64,000 nucleotides of DNA from Qipengyuania profundimaris. GTDB taxonomy: Bacteria > Pseudomonadota > Alphaproteobacteria > Sphingomonadales > Sphingomonadaceae. The DNA lies in the NCBI RefSeq assembly GCF_030717945.1, contig NZ_JAVAIM010000001.1, positions 185,131 to 249,130 on the forward strand, in the 5' to 3' direction. Below the pieces are notes generated by a model. The model saw nothing but the letters and a program-made list of their open reading frames with translations. It had not been told where the DNA came from and searched no databases. The position numbers and the translations under genes are program-made. Below, piece by piece: positions 58,566 through 64,000 of this stretch; the stretch's first letter is position 1; the number at the start of each line of letters is the position of its first letter.

Positions 58566-59264
58566 ATGAGCGAGACCGTCCAGATTTCCACCCTTACCGG
58601 CGACGATAGTTTCAAAGGATACGTTGCCCGCCCCTCCGGCACCGCGAAGGCCGCCATCCTCGTCATCCAGGAAATCTTTGGCATCAATGCCGGCATCCGG
58701 CGCAAATGCGACAAGCTGGCCGAAGACGGCTATCTCGCCGTAGCGCCCGACCTGTTCTGGCGCCTCGAACCGGGCATCGAACTCGATCCCGATATCGAGC
58801 CCGAATTCCAACGCGCGCTCGACCTGATGGGCAAGTTCGACCAGGATCAGGGTATCCGCGACATCGAGGCAACGATCAATTACATCCGCGAGACCGAAGG
58901 CGTCGCCAAGGTCGGGGCGGTGGGATACTGCCTCGGCGGCCGCCTCGCCTACATGACCGCGGCCCGAACCGACGTCGATGCGACGGTCGGCTATTACGGC
59001 GTCGGAATCGACGGATTGCTCGGCGAAAAGCATGCCATCGCAAATCCGTTGATGCTGCACATCCCGACCGAGGACGGCTTCGTCGACAAGGATACGCAGC
59101 AGGCCATGCACGAGGGACTGGACGACCATCCGAAGGTGACGCTCTACGACTACGAAGGCCTCGACCACGGCTTCGCCACCGAATTCGGCGAACGCAGGTC
59201 GGAAGAGGCGGCACAGCTCGCAGACAGCCGCACGGCGGAGTTCTTCGCCGAGCATCTCGGCTGA
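58566..59264 (+). CDS. Dienelactone hydrolase family protein
   Basis: 232-residue alpha/beta hydrolase. The nucleophile is the cysteine of GYCLGGRLAYM (about 114-124), the acid is the aspartate in PTEDGFVD (about 170) and the base is the histidine in DHGFATEFGE (about 203), the classical DLH triad. Start is the ATG at 58566; an ATG three codons earlier is possible. It may cleave dienelactones or other esters; no aromatic-degradation genes surround it. It is separated by only 3 bases from the glutamate-synthase-like gene, so they are co-transcribed. Confidence 0.9.
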   Translation: MSETVQISTLTGDDSFKGYVARPSGTAKAAILVIQEIFGINAGIRRKCDKLAEDGYLAVAPDLFWRLEPGIELDPDIEPEFQRALDLMGKFDQDQGIRDIEATINYIRETEGVAKVGAVGYCLGGRLAYMTAARTDVDATVGYYGVGIDGLLGEKHAIANPLMLHIPTEDGFVDKDTQQAMHEGLDDHPKVTLYDYEGLDHGFATEFGERRSEEAAQLADSRTAEFFAEHLG

Positions 59265-59267
59265 CGC

Positions 59268-60857
59268 GTGGAGCGCCTTCCGTTTCGCTACATCGTCCCG
59301 GGGCTCTTGCTGGCGCTGTGCGCGGTGGCATGGCTTTGGGAACCGGCGCGATGGGCCCTGGTGGCGTTTGTTCCCCTCGCCGCCATTGCGCTTTGGGATT
59401 TTTTCCAGCACGATCATACGCTTAGGAGGAATTATCCGCTTGTCGCGCGCATCCGCTGGTTGATGGAAGACCTGCGGCCCTTCGCCCAGGCCTATATCGT
59501 CGAAAGCGATCTCGAAGGGCGGCCCTTCAGCCATCAGGCCCGTGCCCTCGTCTATGCCCGCGCCAAGGGCGATCTCGATTCGCACCCGATGGGCACGGAA
59601 TACGACGTCTATTCGGACGAGTACGAATGGCTCAGCCACTCGATCGCGCCCAAAGCCGAGGCGCCCGAATACTGGCGGCTGACGGTCGGAGAGAGCACCT
59701 GCGCCAAGCCCTACACGACCGCGATGCTCAACATCTCGGCGATGAGCTTCGGCTCGCTCTCCGCCAAGGCCATCGAAGCTCTCAATGCCGGTGCCGCGCT
59801 GGGCGATTTCGCGCATAACACGGGCGAAGGTTCGATCAGTAAATACCACCGCTCGCACGGCGGCGACCTGATCTGGGAATTGGGCAGCGGCTATTTCGGC
59901 GCGCGGAAGCAAGATGGCAATTTCGACCCCGAGCAATTTCGCGACCGCTCTGCCGATGATCAGGTCAAGATGATCGAGCTCAAATTGAGCCAAGGCGCGA
60001 AGCCAGGGCACGGCGGCGTTCTTCCCGCCGCCAAGGTCACGCCGGAGATTGCCGAAGCTCGCGGCGTTCCCGCCGGGGTCACGGTCACCTCTCCCGCCGC
60101 ACATCCCGCCTTCTCCACGCCCATCGAAATGCTCGAATTCGTCGCGAAACTGCGCGAGTTGTCGGGCGGCAAGCCTGTCGGCATCAAACTGTGCGTCGGC
60201 CAGCCGCACGAGCTTTTTGCAATGGGCAAGGCCATGCTGGAAACCGGGCTGCATCCCGATTTCATCACCGTCGACGGCGCGGAAGGCGGGACTGGGGCAG
60301 CACCGCTGGAACTGTCCAACTCCGTAGGAATGCCGCTGCGCGAAGGCCAGATCATGGTCCGCAACATGCTGGTAGGCCTGAACCTCAGATCGAAGGTGAA
60401 GATCGCTGCCTCGGGCAAGATCCATTCCGGGGCGCAGATGGCCAAGGCCTTCGCATTGGGCGCCGACTGGTGCAATGCCGCGCGCCCCTTCATGTTCGCG
60501 CTCGGCTGCGTCCAATCGATGAACTGCCACAAGGGGACCTGCCCCACGGGCGTAGCGACGCAGGAAGCCTGGCGCCAGCGCGGCCTGGTGGTCGAAGACA
60601 AGGCACCACGCGTCGCCCGGTTTCAGAAGCAGACCCTTCACTCCCTACGGGAAATCGTGATCGCCATGGGGCTGTCCAGCCCGTGGGAGATCACGCCGCA
60701 GGACATGCGCGAGCGCTTGAACGGAGCGCGTTCGGATGCCATCGACCGGATCTACACCTTCCTCGAGCCCGGAGAACTGCTCGAGGATCCCGATTCCACT
60801 GCCTATGCGCGGCACTGGCACGCAGCCCGTGCCGATAGCTTCAGGAGGGCACAATGA
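59268..60857 (+). CDS. FMN-binding glutamate synthase family protein (membrane-anchored)
   Basis: 529-residue protein equivalent to the central FMN domain of glutamate synthase large subunit, but lacking the amidotransferase domain. Two N-terminal hydrophobic segments (about residues 5-42) suggest a membrane anchor. Conserved: HNTGEGSISKYH, KPGHGGVLPAAKVTPEIAEARGV, the FMN-phosphate region DGAEGGTGAAPLELSNSVGMP, and the [3Fe-4S] cysteines in CVQSMNCHKGTCPTGVATQ. The start is GTG at 59268. Its physiological reaction is not established in most bacteria. Coupled to the NTF2-like gene by ATGA. Confidence 0.9.
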   Translation: MERLPFRYIVPGLLLALCAVAWLWEPARWALVAFVPLAAIALWDFFQHDHTLRRNYPLVARIRWLMEDLRPFAQAYIVESDLEGRPFSHQARALVYARAKGDLDSHPMGTEYDVYSDEYEWLSHSIAPKAEAPEYWRLTVGESTCAKPYTTAMLNISAMSFGSLSAKAIEALNAGAALGDFAHNTGEGSISKYHRSHGGDLIWELGSGYFGARKQDGNFDPEQFRDRSADDQVKMIELKLSQGAKPGHGGVLPAAKVTPEIAEARGVPAGVTVTSPAAHPAFSTPIEMLEFVAKLRELSGGKPVGIKLCVGQPHELFAMGKAMLETGLHPDFITVDGAEGGTGAAPLELSNSVGMPLREGQIMVRNMLVGLNLRSKVKIAASGKIHSGAQMAKAFALGADWCNAARPFMFALGCVQSMNCHKGTCPTGVATQEAWRQRGLVVEDKAPRVARFQKQTLHSLREIVIAMGLSSPWEITPQDMRERLNGARSDAIDRIYTFLEPGELLEDPDSTAYARHWHAARADSFRRAQ

Positions 60858-61258
60858 GTTCCGCAAGAACCGGTCTGGATAATTGGCATCGCGTGATCGA
60901 GGGAGGCAGCAAGCCCGAAGAACTTGCCGCGATGATTCACGAGGACGCCGTGTTCCACTCTCCCGTCGTGCATACGCCACAGCGGGGTCAGGCGATCGTG
61001 GTCGCTTATCTCTCGGCGGCGGGCGAAACGCTGGGCAACGACAGCTTCGAATATGTTCGGGAGCTGGTCGACGGCGACAATGCGATGCTCGAATTCACGA
61101 CCGAGATGGACGGCATCCACGTGAACGGCATCGATCTCATCCGCTTCGACGACGAGGGGAAGATCGTCGATTTTAAGGTGATGGTGCGTCCGCTGAAAGC
61201 AGTTAACAAGGTTTTGGAGCAGATGGCGGCCCAGCTGGAGCGCATGAAAGCGGGCTGA
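60854..61258 (+). CDS. NTF2-like (SnoaL) family protein
   Basis: 134-residue protein with a cone-shaped NTF2-like fold: N-terminal helix (WHRVIEGGSKPEELAAMIHEDAVFHSPVV), a beta sheet (AMLEFTTEMDGIHVNGIDLIRF, KIVDFKVMVRP) and a C-terminal helix. Such proteins are isomerases, hydrolases or ligand-binding accessories. Coupled to the glutamate-synthase-like gene by a 4-base overlap. The catalytic role cannot be told. Confidence 0.85.
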   Translation: MSSARTGLDNWHRVIEGGSKPEELAAMIHEDAVFHSPVVHTPQRGQAIVVAYLSAAGETLGNDSFEYVRELVDGDNAMLEFTTEMDGIHVNGIDLIRFDDEGKIVDFKVMVRPLKAVNKVLEQMAAQLERMKAG

Positions 61259-61290
61259 ACCGCAAGCACTCGGGCGCTACGCATTCACCG

Positions 61291-61307
61291 TTAGCGCTCG
61301 TTTAACC
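61291..61307 (+). promoter_or_regulatory. CtrA-like box upstream of the REC-HPt gene
   Basis: TTAG-N7-TTAACC (61291-61307): TTAG at 61291, seven bases, TTAACC from 61302. The CtrA consensus is TTAA-N7-TTAA(C), so one half is perfect and one has a single change. It lies 21 bases before the GTG start at 61329. Binding is inferred. Confidence 0.45.
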
Positions 61308-61328
61308 ATATCCTGCGATAGCGGCCGT

Positions 61329-62096
61329 GTGTACGAGCCGAAATCCGCCAGCTGGACCGACAAACGCGTGTCGAAGGGCGAGTCCCCCGACGTGCCCGCC
61401 GCTGCGCTGCGCGTGTTGCTGGCCGAGGATACGCAGATCAGCGCCGATGTGCTTATGGCGCTGACCCGCCACCTTTGGGTACAGATGGATCATGCGATAA
61501 ACGGCGTAGAGGCGATCGCCATGATCAAGGCGGCGGAGAGTGCTGCCAAGCCCTACTCGATGCTTTTGCTCGACGTGAATATGCCGATCCTCGACGGTGT
61601 CGAGACCGCCAGACGGCTGCGCGCGCAAGGCTACGACGCAGAATACCTGCCGATCATCGCCGTCACGGCCGCCACCGATCTCGACGAAGTGCGCACCTAC
61701 CGCGCAGCGGGCATGCAGGCCTATCTGGAAAAGCCGGTCGCACTGGACGATCTCCGCGCCACGCTGAGGGCCTGGGGACACCGGACCCGCAGCACACCGC
61801 AGCGCAAGCGCAGCGCCGCTCTCGAAGCGCTCAAACTGCGCTTCGACGATCGCACCATCGGACTGCTCCAGCAAATCGACCAGGCGCTCGACGGCACCGA
61901 TATCGACGAGGCGCTCGTCATGGACCTGCGCAATTTGCTGCACCAGCTGGCGGGCACTGCAGGCTCATTCGGTCAGCCCCGGCTGGGCGAAGTGGCGCGC
62001 AACAAGGAAGCAGCGCTTCTTGCCGCATTCTTCGCCGGCGATGATGTGAAGCCTGTGCTCGAAGATGCAAGAAACGCTTTAAAGGCTGAACTTTAA
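61329..62096 (+). CDS. Response regulator receiver domain fused to an HPt domain
   Basis: 255-residue two-domain signalling protein. REC domain (about 27-150): acidic pair E33/D34, phosphoacceptor D82 in LLLDVNMP, T113 and K135 (EKP). HPt-like domain (about 165-250): H205 in LLHQLAGTAGSFG. No output domain, so it is likely a phosphotransfer relay node. No histidine kinase is adjacent. The start is GTG at 61329, 21 bases after a CtrA-like box. Its TAA is directly followed by the GTG of the next gene, so the two are coupled. Confidence 0.88.
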   Translation: MYEPKSASWTDKRVSKGESPDVPAAALRVLLAEDTQISADVLMALTRHLWVQMDHAINGVEAIAMIKAAESAAKPYSMLLLDVNMPILDGVETARRLRAQGYDAEYLPIIAVTAATDLDEVRTYRAAGMQAYLEKPVALDDLRATLRAWGHRTRSTPQRKRSAALEALKLRFDDRTIGLLQQIDQALDGTDIDEALVMDLRNLLHQLAGTAGSFGQPRLGEVARNKEAALLAAFFAGDDVKPVLEDARNALKAEL

Positions 62097-63032
62097 GTGA
62101 CTCGCACCAAGATCCTCCAGCATCTCCGCCAAGCCAGCGAGCTGCTGTTCTTCGCAGCGCTCACTTTGCTCGCCGCGCCTGCCAGCGCCCAGAATGGCGA
62201 CCCCGTCGAGGTGGAGGCGCGGATCGAAGTGATCGGGATCCAGTCGGACATCATGATCGAGGATGGCGACGAATTCGACAGCTCTGGCTACGGCATCCGC
62301 GGCGATCTGTCGCTCGATTGGAGCCTGAGTCCGCGGACGACTGCCCGGATCGAAGTGGATGCGGGGGTGTTCGACTACGAGGGCCTCAATCGCGACACGC
62401 TGACCAGCTACGGGGTCTCCGCAAGCATCGAACACGAAGTGTCGGAGACGGTAACGGTCCGGCTCCGCGCGCGCAGGATCGAGAATATCGCCGTGCTGGA
62501 GGCGTTCAGCGCCGACCAGACCTCCGTCGCAGCCCGAGTGGAATGGTCGAAAGGCAACGACCGTGTCCGCGTCGAAGCCGATTATCGGCAACGCGAATAT
62601 GACACGACGCGTGCCGGAACCGGCGAGGGCTATCGCGTCGCTGTTGAGTACAATCGCCGCTTCGGCTCCTATCACTGGCTCCGCTTCGACGCGCGCGTCG
62701 AGGAAATGACCAGCGACGACGAGGAGCGCCGCAGCTACGATCGACGCGTTGTGCGTTTGAAGTATAGCCATCCGGTCACGCGGATGCTGAGGGTTCGCCC
62801 ATCAATCGAATACCGGGAATGGGATTACGCCGGCCGTATCGCGCGAGGCGATCCCGATCGCTCCCTGCGCGAAGACAGCTATGTCGCCCCGGCAGTCGAC
62901 CTGTCATACGGCCACTGGAATCGCGGCCCTTATGCCCGGGCGAGCGCCGAGTACCGCTTCAGGGACTCAAACGATTCCCGTAACGATATGGATGGCGCAA
63001 GGTTCGGCCTCGTGGTCGGCTACCGCTTCTAA
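62097..63032 (+). CDS. Predicted outer-membrane beta-barrel protein, unknown
   Basis: Unrecognised 311-residue protein with a signal peptide (about 1-31, ending PASAQ) and alternating beta strands ending in a C-terminal phenylalanine (LVVGYRF), the usual mark of outer-membrane barrels. About a dozen amphipathic strands are visible, for example ARIEVDAGVFDYEGL, VTVRLRARRIENIAVL, RVRVEADYRQREYD, RVRPSIEYREWDY and ARASAEYRFRDS. It carries many arginine/aspartate pairs. The GTG start immediately follows the REC-HPt stop (TAAGTG), implying coupling. Function and ligand unknown; a porin or surface sensor role is only inference. Confidence 0.72.
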   Translation: MTRTKILQHLRQASELLFFAALTLLAAPASAQNGDPVEVEARIEVIGIQSDIMIEDGDEFDSSGYGIRGDLSLDWSLSPRTTARIEVDAGVFDYEGLNRDTLTSYGVSASIEHEVSETVTVRLRARRIENIAVLEAFSADQTSVAARVEWSKGNDRVRVEADYRQREYDTTRAGTGEGYRVAVEYNRRFGSYHWLRFDARVEEMTSDDEERRSYDRRVVRLKYSHPVTRMLRVRPSIEYREWDYAGRIARGDPDRSLREDSYVAPAVDLSYGHWNRGPYARASAEYRFRDSNDSRNDMDGARFGLVVGYRF

Positions 63033-63157
63033 CGCCCTCATTCATGGTTATGGAGAGGGTTGCCAGCTTAGCCGACAGCAATCTCTAGATACGCAGCGAA
63101 CAAGACGTCTTAGCCAAATGAGACGTTTCGTCATCCCACTACCAACCTGGCTTCTGC

Positions 63158-64000
63158 CTATGCCGCGCGGCGCTCGCGCCGTGCCTTGATCGACTTCGCG
63201 AGCCAGCCACCCTTCTGTCGTGACGTCAATTCCTTCAGCTCTGCTGCGGCGCGCTGGTTGGAGATCTGCTCGGCAATCAGCGAGGCATAGATGCGGTCCG
63301 AGGCCTTGCGCCGGCGCACCGCATCGCCTGCATCGATGAATGCCTCCACTGTGGTGACGAGGCTGGAACCGATCTGGGCCAGCCGGCCGCCGGATGCCCC
63401 CTCCCCGCCGACAGTTTCGATCGACAGGCCGGACAGCTTCTCCATCTGCTCGTTCAGACGTGCCTCGAGCACATCGCATTGCGCGGCAGAGAGCGCAGCC
63501 TGCATGCCTTGCTCGCGCAATTCGGCCAGCACGGCGCGCAATTCCGCCTCGCTCAGGATCCCGAATTCGTGGAAGCTGGCGAGCATGCGATAGCCGCGTT
63601 CGACCGTAGCCGGGTCCTCCTCGCGCAGCTGCTGGCACGCTTTCGAGGCCGCTTCCCAGGCCTGCCAGCGATAGACCCAGTCGAGCCCAGTGCCCTTGAT
63701 GTTCTGCATGCCCATGATGCGATTGAGCAGGCCCGGCGGCGTGTTTGCGGCTACCAGCCGCACGATCGCTTCGCCCTTCATGTAATAGTCGCGCACCGGG
63801 ACAAGCTTCGCGTGAAAAGCCTTATGCAACAAGGCGCGCATCGCCTGATCCTGCGCTGCAGGGTTGCCGCCGCCCGCCACGGCCCGCTCGATAGCGAGGT
63901 ATTCACGGTGCAGCGCCGCCATTGCCTCATAGTGGGTATGGATTGCGTCGGCGTGATCGACCTTCGTCAGAACCTCCCGCAGTTTGCCAGCCTTCGCGGC
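63158..64000 (-). CDS. Unrecognised helical protein, C-terminal part (cut by window edge)
   Basis: The gene enters from the right edge; 280 residues are visible with no start in the window. The sequence is helical and charged, with no signal or membrane segments seen. Blocks include KGEAIVRLVAANTPPGLLNRIMG, MQNIKGTGLDWVYRWQAWEAASKACQQL, ERGYRMLASFHEFGILSEAELRAVL and a basic end (KSIKARRERRAA). I cannot assign a family. Convergent with the outer-membrane barrel gene, with 125 bases between. Confidence 0.7.
   Translation of the reverse strand, partial: AAKAGKLREVLTKVDHADAIHTHYEAMAALHREYLAIERAVAGGGNPAAQDQAMRALLHKAFHAKLVPVRDYYMKGEAIVRLVAANTPPGLLNRIMGMQNIKGTGLDWVYRWQAWEAASKACQQLREEDPATVERGYRMLASFHEFGILSEAELRAVLAELREQGMQAALSAAQCDVLEARLNEQMEKLSGLSIETVGGEGASGGRLAQIGSSLVTTVEAFIDAGDAVRRRKASDRIYASLIAEQISNQRAAAELKELTSRQKGGWLAKSIKARRERRAA

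Noticed and set aside
58467..60641. 724-codon open frame on the minus strand opposite the dienelactone hydrolase and glutamate-synthase-like genes
   Set aside because: It is antisense to two genes with clear catalytic motifs, has no domain and is arginine/histidine-rich, as expected of a complementary frame in high-GC DNA.
61112..61127. Third parS candidate (CATCCACGTGAACGGC) in the NTF2-like gene
   Set aside because: It keeps CACGTG but the flanks do not match the parS palindrome.

Overview
The window is a gene-dense, high-GC stretch of an alphaproteobacterial chromosome, most probably from the order Sphingomonadales and close to Erythrobacteraceae. This is inferred from gene content and order: sciP (DUF1153), a TrcR-type DUF1013 regulator, DUF6489, DUF1192, the mnmE-mnmG-rsmG-parA-parB block, FdxA, CarD and FabI. 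I find 65 protein-coding genes, the first and last cut by the window edges. There are no rRNA or tRNA genes, no CRISPR array, no transposase and no prophage. No gene-free stretch reaches 300 bases. The content is largely core genome.

Region by region. 1-5 kb: the start of a DUF445 membrane protein and an RND efflux pair (adaptor and permease) behind a good sigma-70-type promoter. 5-7.5 kb: a GlsB-like membrane protein, the CtrA inhibitor SciP with a coupled unknown gene, and mnmA. 7.5-14.3 kb: serine hydrolase, PhzF, cation efflux, pdxH, a J-domain protein, a YihY protein and fabI. 14.3-20.4 kb: on the minus strand coq7-dsbB, ctpA, an EnvC-like factor, rlmH (apparently with an ATT start), rsfS and nadD. 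20.6-22.2 kb: an M23 peptidase overlapping a bactofilin. 22.3-28 kb: acyl-CoA ligase, TrcR, a glycosyltransferase with a metallophosphoesterase, and a quinone oxidoreductase. 28-36 kb: DUF1192, clpA, an ABC exporter, and the paired ligase-associated exonuclease and ATP-dependent DNA ligase. 36-41 kb: a hairpin-rich spacer, then gamma carbonic anhydrase, two acetyltransferases, hemB and a second M23 peptidase. 41-47 kb: a Suv3-like helicase, S4 protein, ferredoxin, a second YihY protein, carD and two lipoproteins. 47-52.6 kb: Sua5, acyl-CoA dehydrogenase, a PQQ-type dehydrogenase, fRMsr and an exported unknown. 52.6-58.5 kb: parB-parA-rsmG-mnmG-mnmE with two parS-like sites, so this part is probably near the replication origin. 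58.5-64 kb: a dienelactone hydrolase / FMN glutamate-synthase-like / NTF2 operon, a REC-HPt protein coupled to a predicted outer-membrane barrel behind a CtrA-like box, and the end of an unrecognised gene.

Two themes recur. One is tRNA and ribosome maturation (mnmA, mnmE, mnmG, rsmG, rlmH, rsfS, sua5). The other is envelope and cell-cycle control (sciP, trcR, two M23 peptidases, EnvC-like factor, CtpA, bactofilin, parABS, REC-HPt). Many neighbours overlap by ATGA or GTGA, so translational coupling is common. I did not find a clearly new defence or mobile system. The most unusual signals are the ATT start of rlmH, a 19-base palindrome repeated at three convergent gene junctions, a dense hairpin cluster at 36.1-36.3 kb, and CtrA-like motifs near envelope and signalling genes.
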